A stretch of DNA of 64,000 nt from Fragilariopsis cylindrus CCMP1102 (lineage: Eukaryota; Bacillariophyta; Bacillariophyceae; Bacillariales; Bacillariaceae). Position 1 is the first letter of the stretch. Each line of letters starts with the position of its first letter. Below the pieces are notes generated by a model. It had not been told where the DNA came from. It ran no database searches and saw nothing but the letters and a program-made list of their open reading frames with translations. Location: positions 1 through 64,000 of the forward strand of contig FMBT01000395.1 of assembly GCA_900095095.1 (NCBI GenBank), written 5' to 3'. Shown in pieces: positions 1 through 10,117 of the stretch. Made by a program: the position numbers and the translations under genes.

Positions 1-30
1 GGAAATTTACCTGCCATCCCTATAATAACC

Positions 31-198
31 TCACAGAATTTCCCGCAGGACCAAATTTAACCGCACCGCTTCCTTCCTATTTTTCGTACAGAAATCTTTT
101 AATTCGTCTTGTAAGTCTGTATTAAACAGATCAATATCAATGAAGGTATGGTCGAATAAATTGTCACTGTCATGCATGTTGATGGAATAGTTTTCCAT
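31..198 (-). CDS. Possible small ORF, unrecognised
   Basis: This is a 55-codon open frame on the minus strand. Its ATG is preceded directly by an in-frame TAA, so the start is fixed if the ORF is real. The product is mixed acidic and basic, with no signal peptide or repeat. It is not recognised. It may be a chance ORF or a relic. The region lies at the window edge, so no neighbour on the left can be judged. Confidence 0.2.
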   Translation of the reverse strand: MENYSINMHDSDNLFDHTFIDIDLFNTDLQDELKDFCTKNRKEAVRLNLVLREIL

Positions 199-1218
199 TT
201 AAATTCATTGATAATTTTCAGAATTTTCCTGTTGCGAGGTATTGCGCGCAGTAACACTAATTGCTCCTTCAAGTGGGCTCTCGATCGTAAACAAGCATGT
301 GAAATAAACACAAGTTTTGGAGTCAGTCTTTCCAGAGGATGTTGAAACAGACTACATGTAGAACATGTAGCAGTAATTGGAAGGTTCTGGTTGTTGTTTT
401 ATATTGTTTGGTTGACAGAAATAGATAAGATAAATATGCACAACCCAAATGGAACAGGGGTAAGCGAATACCAGTGATAGACATCACTATCTGTTTATAC
501 CCCCTATATATGAAATAAGCACACACAAATGGAACAGGAGTTACAATGCATGCATGCACCAGTGATAAGCCAATATTATTGTACCACTATTTTATTACAA
601 GCAGAAGTTTACAAGAATTGCACAAACACTTCTCACCACACGGCATTGCAGTTCTGGTTCTTGTTGTTTCATACTGAGTTTAGGTTCACATGAATAGTTA
701 GAATCAGTATGAGCCATGCGCCTATATTGTAGTGGATCCACTAGAGTGATCCACCAATATTACTATTATTTACATTAGAGCTACTCTAGCTGTGTGATTT
801 TGTAAGAAAAGAAAATAAGCACGACTCGACACGTAACTCCTCAACGGTAATATTAATGAGGCTTATGCGCGGTCGCTATCTAAGTTTGTGTACCCGTAAA
901 AATTAACTTTATTTATAAGGCATATTTGTAATTTTGTGTTGGCGATAAAATTAGCACTCTCGTCTCACATTTTTGAATTGTTCGATGATTCGAAAATTAT
1001 TGTTTGGGATGCAAAGGTATTATTACAAGGTGCAACAACCAATCGATCCTTAAGCCGACCTACATCTTCGGTTTCCGGTACTGTAATCTTCGGCAATCTA
1101 GTTTACTCATTCCTTTACTGCTCTTGCAAAACAACATACCTCTGGGTGTCATTCGATTGATTCATTCACTAATACATTCCGCCTTTCATTCATAATCCAT
1201 CGATTCTTTTTCTTCATC
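199..1218. other. Intergenic, no gene seen
   Basis: No convincing gene was seen. Short open frames here have no recognisable motif. A small inverted repeat centred on GGATCC lies near 729-752. The last 250 bases are the likely promoter and 5' untranslated region of the following secreted-protein gene. Confidence 0.5.
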
Positions 1219-3738
1219 ATGACGACGACGACGACAGCAACTACGACGACGACGACAATAAAAGCTTCATCGTCCTCTTCTAAAATGGTATCGTTTGTAT
1301 GTTTATTCACTACCGCGGTATTATTAATGGCAGCATCAGCATCGGCACAAACAGAAACACAACCACAGCAAAAAACATTAAGTAATATCCTTCCGAAATT
1401 TCCTGAAAATCGGTTTGTACCGTGGTCTAATTTAGATGAAATAACAAAAGATTATGCAGAGGTTAATTTATTCTATACAGAAGAAACATGGAATAATATT
1501 TTAACTAATAGCATCGAACGGATGCCATATGCGGAGATTATGAATTTATTAGGACTAGAGGATAGAAACAATACCAACAACAATCGATGGACAAATACTA
1601 TTGATGCATTGCATCATGTTGCAATTGACGATCTTACGTGGGACTGTTGGATAAATCACTACGTGGCGAATACGTGGGAAGATTTGCGAGATTATCATAA
1701 TGTTTCCTGGGCATTTGAGTTATTAGGTTGGAGTGAATCGACTTGGCGATCAGACGATGAAAATGACTGGCCGGATTCTGAATTAAAATTTTATGCAGAC
1801 TTGAATTCGAATGAACAACTAGGTGCTAGAAGAATCTGTTGTCCTACTGAATTATGGGATGGTATATCATTAGCACAATGGGAATACAACGAGGATGGTG
1901 TTTCAACTGTACAATTATCAGTAGAAATGTCATCAAGTACAAACAATCAAATAGCAGCAACACCTATCGTTGAAGACGCCAGTAATCCTACATCATCCCC
2001 AAACCCTACTGATCAACCAACAGAGTATGTACGTAGAACGAATATACCAACGATTGCATCGACAAAGATTCCTTCCAGTCCACCGAGTTTTATCCAACAA
2101 TCTTCTAAGCAACCAATATCGCCAAGCGGGGGAGGTTCATCCATCTTCTCCGGTTGGGGTGGAAATAGAGATAGTAATGACGATGATGAAGATGACGCGG
2201 AGGCCCTAACTATATCCCCTTCAACTATGCCGAGTGACAGTCCCACAGGAAGTTACTTCCCTAGTGCATTTCCTTCTGGTGACCTATCATTAAGGGCCAT
2301 TCCTAGTGATACCCCAACCGATTCTCTCACAGCTCCACCAACTTCGAGTCCGACCTCATCCCCTAGTGAAACACCGAGTACATCTACGCCCAGTACTATG
2401 CCTAGTCACTTTCCTAGATTGAAGCCAACTCCTTTACCGTCGAAAAGTCCTTCCGAAACACCAACATCGTCACATTCAGACGTTCCCACAATATCACCAT
2501 CTACATCGCCTACTGTTTCGCCTTCGACATCACCTACTAGTTCGCCATCTTCACCTCCCACTGTCGCACCAAGTTCGAAACCTAGTGTTGCACCTAGCGT
2601 TACACCAACGGATGGTCCTAGTGGTGATCCTAGTCTCGCACCTAGTTCACCCCCAACTGCATCACCTTCTGCACGTTATTCATCGACACCTAGTGCATCA
2701 CCAAGTGTATCACCAAGCTCAAGGCCGACAGAATCACCAAGCTCAAACCCGTCCGGTAGCTTTATCCAAGTTCTGCACCAAGTTATGTTCCTACTAAAAG
2801 TTTTGCACCGACTTCATTACCAAGTACAACTCCAACAGGATCTCCTTCGAAATCACCTACTAGTTCGCCGTCTATATCACCAACAAGATATCCCTCCTCG
2901 TCGCCTACTGCATCACCATCGGTATCTCCGACGTCATCGCCGTCTGCGGCACCGAGTGTTAATCCAACAGATGGACCTAGCGGAGATCCATCGGATTTTC
3001 CCACGGCGTCACCTTCCGAATCACCTTCTCGTAGTTCATTTCCTTCATCGGTGCCAAGTGTTAGTCCCACGAAAAGTCCCGCACCATCTGATACACCATC
3101 CGACCTACCATCGGATGGTCCAAGTTCATTGCCCTCCGCGTCTTCAAGTTCATCACCAAGTACCTCTCCAAGTGTCGCACCGACAGCGTCACCAATACTG
3201 TCCCATCTGATTTTCCTAGTCTTGAGCCTAGTCTTACACCAACAGTGTCACCAAGTTTTATGCCAAGTGGCTTACCTAGTGGAAGTCCTACAATATTTGT
3301 TTGTAAGGTAAATTTTACACTGGTACTATTAACAGACAAATATCCTATTGAAACATCATGGTCTTTAACAATATATTTACAAGTGAAGTTGTTGGTGAAG
3401 GATCTGGATATCAGAATGACAATGAGGAGCATGTGGAGCTGGTATGTTTATTTTACAATAATTGCTATGTATTTGAAATACTTGACAAATGGGATGATGG
3501 TATATGCTGTGGTAATGGACCAGGTAGTTATGCAGGGTTTTTGACATACGAGGATGAGTCAGCAATAAATTTACCCATCCCTGGTTTAAATGGTGGTGCA
3601 TTTACTGATAGCGAACGACATACATTCTGTCTTGATGAAGATGGTTACTCGTGGAAGGATTGGGACGTAGTGCAGCAACGCCATAGCGGAGATACTTTTC
3701 GTCCAACTAGCCCTCCGCCCTTCACAATCTACGAATGA
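1219..3738 (+). CDS. Secreted Ser/Pro/Thr-repeat protein with broken reading frame
   Basis: The first ATG (1219) is followed by a Thr-rich stretch encoded by ACG repeats. The in-frame ATG at 1285 gives a classical signal peptide (MVSFVCLFTTAVLL, then AASASA), so it may be the true start. Residues about 50-220 form a Trp-rich acidic domain with paired ETW and STW motifs, of a type met in diatom secreted proteins but unnamed here. From about 1980 the protein becomes a long SPT/SPS/PSD repeat. The repeat leaves the first frame near 2760, goes on in a second frame to about 3200, then in a third. A C-terminal domain (TDKYPIETSWSL, later DKWDDGICCGNG) changes frame again near 3370. These breaks mean decay or single-base assembly errors; no canonical introns explain them. 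The role is probably cell wall or extracellular matrix, by inference only. Confidence 0.6.
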
Positions 3739-4053
3739 TGCTAATACCATAAGACAACGAAGAGAAGGAGACGAAACAGCCGCCTTCCTTCAACGACAGT
3801 AGTTGTCGCTTATCAACGAATAGAACCCGTTGTTCAAAAGATTATTCTTACCACCCGTACTCTATCTAGCTACTTACAATAGAGTTTCATGCCTAACGAA
3901 ATGTTATAGTAAAATATTTACTTTCTGTAACATTATAGATATAATTTGTATCTACAGTAGCACTAATAGCAGTATTACACGTTGTAACACAGATGTGTAT
4001 CTATTTACATTCACAGTGACTCGGTTCACTCGTTCTTTATTATTAAGTACAAC
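3739..4053. other. Convergent intergenic spacer
   Basis: This is the spacer between two converging genes and would hold both 3' untranslated regions. No gene, repeat or RNA was seen. An ORF at 3830-4141 has no coding character. Confidence 0.45.
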
Positions 4054-7000
4054 TCAAAATGCTGAACATAATGTACCATCCCAAAACAGCTTCCATGATG
4101 AAACAGTATCGTTTGTGATACATTCTTCTTTGACGAGATGATCGGGAAATCGTCGATCGTGACAATGTACACGACCTTTCTTTAGACCGACAACACAGGG
4201 TTGTTGTGGAACAATAATGGTAGGCTCTCGCCATTGGATTGAATCTAATAACGGTGTTGTTGTTGCTGTTGTTGATATTTTTGATGTAGATTTCGTGTTG
4301 CTTTTGTTTTTGATCGTCGTTTTATTGTTACCACCAAATGTACCACCACCAACTTCAATGGCACCACCACTATGCTTGATAATGTGCTCATCAAATAATC
4401 TTCGACGACGAATCGAACTTATATCTTGTTGCGACAAGAAAATTTCAAACATCTGACTTGTTATTATCATTCGGACATATTCTTTTTGACGATGTCCTAA
4501 ATTTAAACTTTTTATGAATCGTTCTTCGTCGATTCGTTGCGTTTCATTATCAACAAAAAACTTGTACCGTGCTAATGTTGTAACAAAAAAATTCAGAAAG
4601 CATTGTCGGACACGTTCCGATGTATTACTACCATGATCAACAACATAAAAATTTGCAGCAATTTTATCCTGTCGACTCAATACATCGTCTTCACCACCTA
4701 ATAATTGCAATGTCGTCCGTGCTGCGTATTGACTTGGTGTTGCATAATCGACACCAAAAACAGCCATAAATCTAGTACAGTAGAGAGGCAAAACAAAGAA
4801 TGAGGACGGGGACGTGACGTGACGATACGATACGTGACATGACAGTACAATGTAAGACGAATTGAGAGAAACACGAGCACATTATAGAATATACGTACCT
4901 ATCAGCATGTGCCTGCATAGATCGACCTTGTCTTTTCAATTGAATTACAAAATCTGAATCTTGGATTGTATTACTATCACGAAATGACTTTGTCGCACTA
5001 TCTCGTCGTGATATCATCGATACCTGCAACTCTTTGGATGCTACTGCTGCTGCTGCTGCTGCTGTTGTCGTAGGTTCAGCAGTAACGACCGTATCGTCTT
5101 CGTCAACGGTAGTAGTATCTTCAGCACATGGGAATTGCTGCATCAAGTCATCAAGTGAGATACCACAAAGAACAATATCATTGTCTTGTTCGTATTCATC
5201 GTCGTCATTATCGCAATTTTTCTTGCTCTTGTTCTTGTTCTTGTTTTTCTTCTTTGTCTTCATATGAGATGGAATAAAATTATAATCATTCCATTGTACT
5301 GAACCACTTCGATTTCCATTTCCACTACCACTACTACCACTACTCCGTGGTGGTACTTTCCCTGCTTGTGATAAGATATACTTTCGTGGTGTGGGTGTAT
5401 AGTCGATAGCATTATCAAATAACTTGGTACGTTGTGCATAGGGTGGTCGACAGGAATTATTTAATTCCACTGATCGATCACCAATCGTGATATTCCCTTT
5501 AATACCTGTTACCGTTGGTAAATAGAATGGATCAACAATTTCTTCTAATTCTACCATTAATCTCATGGATGCATCCTGGGGTAATGCTGGTAATACAGGA
5601 AGTTCTTCTGGTTTACTACTACCATTATTATTATTGTTCCCTTGTTGGTATTGTTGTTGTTGACGTAAAAAATACATTTGATTAGGATCATTTTCTTTAA
5701 ATCCTAAATGGATGGTATCGGTATCAATATCTACCCATACTACACCAGCTGGATGATTCTGTGATCCCATTTGATTTGAATTTGAATTTGGTTTATTGTT
5801 TGTAATTACACCAATTAAATATGGCACAGGAGCATCTAAGATATCGAAGACCGCATCATTATTGGGAAGGACTGGTATATATATTCCCTGCCATTGCAAT
5901 GGAAATAATAAGGATAGAATGGCTTCCGAGATGGGTGTTAATAATGATGCTGATGTATCATTAACACTGTTACTGTTACTATTACAGGCTAACACCACTT
6001 TCCCTTCTTGTAATAATGTCGCCCAAATCACTAATATATTACTTAATGATAAGGTACGAAATAAGGGTTCCATGGAGACATCTAATAATGGTAATTTATT
6101 GGGTGGTGGTTGTTCTAATCGTAATGTTGGTTCTAGTTTTGGTGATGTTGTTGCTGCTAACCATGACGTCCATTCCACGATACTATAATTATGATTGATT
6201 GTTGGTAATGGTATATCCTTCATAATATGTGCAATATAACGTTCCAATGGTAGTGGTGATACACCCGATTGGACGGTATAAAATAATTCTTTTAAGATGG
6301 TCGATTGTGCTTGAAAAAATGGATAATGTGAGAGTACTACTAAACATTTGGGTACCATCCAATAATAATAGACTTCTTCTTCAATATCATCGTCATTTTC
6401 ATCGTTGTTCGTAATATCACCACCGGAGCAGGATGTTGTAGTTGCTATAACAGAATGTTGAATTGTTGACACTTCTTCTTCTTTCGTATTGTCTTCTTCT
6501 TCTACCTTCATCGATGTGGATTCATCCTCCCACCAATTTGTACGTGTTGTTGTTGTTGTAGTAGCAATAGGTGGCACTACTGATACTGGTACTTCTACAG
6601 CTACGGTGGTTGATAAAGCTGTTTCCATCTTTTCTTTCATCTTTTCAATCTTTTCTTTCTCCATCTCCATCTTCCTCTTTATCTTCATGACATCTTGTGG
6701 TTGTGGTTGTGGTGGTTGTGGTACTCTCATTTTTTCATAGACAGTGAGTGTAGTACAATATAATCGATGACCAGATCCGGATGTTAAGACCATACTACAT
6801 AGAGACGGTTCGGGTACATTCCTATGATGATATTTCACATTGTTATTACTGGAGGATTCCTCATTTTTCATTTTCTTCTTTTTATTCTTATTCTTGGAAG
6901 ACGATGACGACGATGACGACGACACTCCTGGTGGTGGACTATGACTTTGACTACGACAACGACTGTGACGACTTGTACTAGTAATCTGAGTTGTTGTGGT

Positions 7001-7423
7001 TGTGGTTGTGGTTGTTGTTTTATAACATTGGATTGGTTGTACATCACCACTCTTTGGAAAACAAAAGGAGGGTAAATGAATTGGAAATTCCATATCCGTA
7101 TGATTTTCTTTGGGATAACGATCTAATAATACCGGTACAATATTACGATCATTACTATGTGTATTCTGGTGTTTCTTATCTTTCTTATTGTTGTTGTCGG
7201 TGATAGCAGCAGCAGCGGGAGCAGCAGTAGAAGTAGCAGGAGTAGAACTCTTTTCTTCTTGTCCATTATGTTCATGTTCATGTTCAAGTAGTAATTTCAC
7301 ATTATTTGGATCTAATCCAACAATACAAAAATAATCTAACCATCGATCGGGTAGTAGTCCAGAAGAAGAAGAAGAAGAAGAAGAAGAAGAAGAAACTGCT
7401 GCGTCCTGATTGTTGTTCCTCAT
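4054..7423 (-). CDS. DENN-domain protein (Rab guanine nucleotide exchange factor family)
   Basis: There are two exons, 7423-4899 and 4771-4054, joined across a 127-base intron (4772-4898) with a GTACGT donor and a TAG acceptor. Splicing gives about 1080 residues. An upstream DENN part begins near residue 20 (LPDRWLDYFCIVGLDP) and is interrupted by Ser, Asn and Lys-rich inserts. A central DENN core spans about residues 350-570 (WQGIYIPVLP, then LDAPVPYLIGV). Exon 2 carries the downstream DENN part (FMAVFGVDY, then QCFLNFF and TSQMFEIFL). DENN proteins activate Rab GTPases in membrane traffic; the target Rab cannot be told. Low-complexity tracts (poly-Ser, poly-Thr, poly-Ala) are abundant. The start may lie further upstream: see the overlapping ORF at 7420-7740. 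Confidence 0.82.
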
Positions 7424-7740
7424 AGCTGCTGCTGCTGCTGCTGGTTTGGTTTATCTTCTTTTGTTATTGTTGGGACTTTCTCGAATAACTTCCTCATGAT
7501 ACCACCACTACTACTACTACTACTACCGGCAGTAGTTGTGGTAGAAACAACTTTCTCATTACAATTAGTATTAGCTGTATTATTATTATCGATATTTTTT
7601 GTTTCTACTACAACTGCTGCAGCAACTTTTTTTCTATTCCTTCTACTACTATTCTTGCCAGTTGTGCCATTATTGACGGAAGGTAAAAACATTTTTGTTG
7701 GAAACGTCATTATTACTATTCGCTTTATTCTAGCTAACAC
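7420..7740 (-). CDS. Probable N-terminal part of the DENN gene, or an upstream ORF
   Basis: This 106-codon ORF ends in CAG repeats (six Gln, Leu) whose stop overlaps the ATG of the 883-codon DENN frame. Its last 25 residues (MRKLFEKVPTITKEDKP) look like the start of a conserved protein. A one-base length change in or near the CAG tract would put it in frame with the DENN exon. It could instead be a translated upstream ORF. The first 60 residues are Asn, Thr and Lys-rich, without a clear signal. Confidence 0.4.
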   Translation of the reverse strand: MLARIKRIVIMTFPTKMFLPSVNNGTTGKNSSRRNRKKVAAAVVVETKNIDNNNTANTNCNEKVVSTTTTAGSSSSSSGGIMRKLFEKVPTITKEDKPNQQQQQQL

Positions 7741-8194
7741 TAGCTTCTCTTTCTCTTCTTTTTCTTGCCTTTCTACCTTCCAGATATAGATTGTTCGTTA
7801 TAAGTAGGATGCTAGTTTGCCTTGCCTTGCATTGCCTTGCCTTGCCTTAATTTATTTTACTGTCGTTTCTTGCTTGCTTCCGTTTTGTTTGTTGTGATTT
7901 TTTTTGCTTGCTATAGTACAGATTTACAAAATACCGTAATGAATGAATGAATTAATTGACGTTGAGATTTTTCGTTTTAGATAGAGATATTTTGACACGT
8001 TTGAGTTTTTCCTCTCTTCGCGCACTTCGATTGTTGTACAAGAAGATAAGATGATACTGTACTGCATGTGAGTGGACTACGACGCATGACTGACTACAGT
8101 AGGAGGACTACTGTAGTCCTACTGTAAAGTACTAGTATAATAATATGTTGTACTAAAAGGTGATAGCTATGTCGTGAGTTTGGACTACAGTAAT

Positions 8195-8370
8195 CGCTCG
8201 ATAAGAAATACACCCTCAATTTTCGGACTTGGTGTGTTTCTTATGGAGCCTGTGTTTCTTAGGATTTTCGGTACGACCCATCAACCACTACACGGGCTAT
8301 CCCGCGAAAACCGATCTGGTGTATTTCTTATAAAGCGTGTATTTCTTAAATGTGTATTTCTTATCGAGCG
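8195..8370. mobile_element. MITE-like element with 19-base perfect inverted ends
   Basis: Positions 8195-8213 and 8352-8370 are exact reverse complements of each other (CGCTCGATAAGAAATACAC and its mate). The 176-base unit carries about five copies of a GTGTATTTCTTA-like motif inside, mostly near the right end. It has no coding capacity. The size and ends suit a miniature inverted-repeat transposable element. A target duplication was not evident by eye, so the family is unknown. Confidence 0.45.
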
Positions 8371-8420
8371 CAGACTGTACTGTACGACGCACGAATGACT
8401 GACTCGAAGGAATATAATCC

Positions 8421-9086
8421 TCGCTTCATTTCTTTTGTTTCTTCGCTCTTATTTTTTCAGAATATTATTTATTAATTTATTATGATGATGATCCATCGAT
8501 CGATCGTACATTTTTTGTCTGTGCTTTTACTCGCGCACGTTAAGTGGAATGAATCAATCGCCTTGAGACAATATTGTTGGTACTGTACTGTACTTCAGTA
8601 CTGTACTGTAGTGTATTTATTGAAAGAAAGGATTTTATCAATTAATTTCAATCTAAGCTTTTTGAATGAATGAATCAATCTTTTTGAACACCCACTTATC
8701 ATAAGTGAAGCAAGCGCATGCATGCCCGCGAACACTGGTATCAAGCGCTAATAAAACTGGTAATGAGTCCGAAATAGGAGTCATTAAAAGAAGAAGAAGA
8801 ATGGAATGGGCGAAAAGGCTTGAACGATGAAGGATGACAAGACAGTCCTCGAAAAGAATCAATCGCTCATTTCTTTTTCTTTCTTCTTGTTTCAGTTCAT
8901 TCATATTTATTATTATTTTTATTATGATCGTCGGTCGAACAGTACAGTGTGTGTGTGTATGCTTTTACTCGCGCACCTTAAGTGGAATGAATAAATCACC
9001 GGAGACACTACTACTATTGGTAATATATTTAGTGAAAAGAGAGAGTTTTATCAATTTCAATCCCAAACTTTGAACCCACCTATAAG
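8421..9086. repeat. Diverged direct duplication (8421-8705 and 8862-9086)
   Basis: Two segments share the same order of blocks: a TTTCTT-rich stretch ending in TTTCAG, an ATTTATTA stretch, GCTTTTACTCGCGCAC, TTAAGTGGAATGAAT, and a TTTTATCAATTTCAATC-like block ending in a shared AACCCAC or AACACCCAC. They differ by many small changes, so the duplication is old. No coding content was seen in either copy. Confidence 0.55.
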
Positions 9087-9094
9087 TGAACTAT

Positions 9095-9690
9095 CTGGTA
9101 GCTCGAAAACTGCTAGCGCTGACAGCTATTATATACCGGTAGCGCGAAATCGGAGGTAATTCAAAGAAGAATAAATGACATGGCGATAAGGTGAGCACTC
9201 TATAATTAAAAACCAACATGGCGATAAAGGTGAGCACTCTTATAATTAAAAAATAATCTGGTAGCGCGAAAACTAGTAGCGCTGACAGCTATTATACCGG
9301 TAACGCGAAATCGGAGTAATTCAAAGAAGAAGAATCGAATGGCGATAAGGTAAGCACTCTATAATTAAAAAACAACAACATGACGATAAGGTGAGCACTC
9401 TAATTAAAAAACAACAGCTATTATACCGGTAGCGCGAAATCGGAGTAATTGCGAAATCGGAGTAATTCAAAGAAGAATAAAGGACATGGCGATAAGGTAA
9501 GCACTCTTTAATTAAAAAACAACAACATGGCGATAAGGTGAGCACTCTAATTAAAAAACAACAGCTATTATAACGGTAGCGCGAAATCGGAGTAGTTGCG
9601 AAATCGGAGTAATTCAAAGAAGAATAAAGGACATGGCGATAAGGTGATTGCGATAAGCAAGGTGAGCACTCTAATTAAAAAAACAACAGC
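9095..9690. repeat. Complex tandem repeat array
   Basis: Two interleaved motifs recur. One is ATTATACCGGTAGCGCGAAA, at about 9130, 9290, 9420 and 9565. The other is GATAAGGTGAGCACTCT or GATAAGGTAAGCACTCT, at least seven times. The full unit is about 130-160 bases and the later copies are nearly identical, pointing to recent unequal exchange. The motifs AAG|GTGAGC and AAG|GTAAGC match splice donors, perhaps by chance. Confidence 0.65.
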
Positions 9691-10007
9691 TTTTTTCCGA
9701 AAAAGAATGCGCTAATAAAACTGGTCAGCGTAAAATAGAGGAATGAGAAGATTTGAAAGCATTTGTGTGAAAAAGAAAGAAAAACAATCACAAGCTTTAT
9801 TGCGAAAAATAAAGAACACTTACCGAACCGTACCGGCTACGCTAACAAAAGTACAGTAAAATGCATGACATTTTTACATTCAAATTAGAAATAAAAAGCA
9901 CATAATTTTCAATAGAACAAACAAGAAAAGGAAGAACAAGATAACTATTTTACAGATAAATTAAGCATCGATCGTCAGAAACTCCCAACCAATTTCAGTT
10001 TCACAAC

Positions 10008-10065
10008 AAGAAGAAGAAGAAGAAGAAGAAGGAAAAGAAGAAGAAGGAAAAGAAGGAGAAGGAAA
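10008..10065 (+). repeat. 58-base pure purine tract upstream of the DUF285 gene
   Basis: An unbroken A/G run built on AAG and GGAAAAG lies 53 bases before the ATG at 10118. It probably falls in the 5' untranslated region or core promoter. Such tracts can affect chromatin or transcription, but no function is shown here. Confidence 0.5.
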
Positions 10066-10117
10066 TATTGTATAACATCCAATTGCTTTTCAATCATCCA
10101 AAATCCCCCAACCAACA

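Larger units (their letters stand above)
7741..10117. other. Gene-free repeat zone
   Basis: No gene was seen over 2.4 kb. It holds a CCTTG-type simple repeat near 7816-7848, an inverted-repeat element (8195-8370), a diverged direct duplication (8421-8705 and 8862-9086), a tandem array (about 9100-9690) and a purine tract just before the next gene. The ORF at 9321-9617 is a translation of the tandem repeat and not a gene. Confidence 0.6.

Noticed and set aside
2783-3070. Minus-strand ORF rich in Gly, Asp and Val
   Set aside because: It is the antisense of the Ser/Pro/Thr repeat, which is always open in this frame.
9321-9617. 98-residue ORF with internal repeats, Cys-rich
   Set aside because: It is a translation of the tandem DNA array and ends with it; no start context, no other coding sign.
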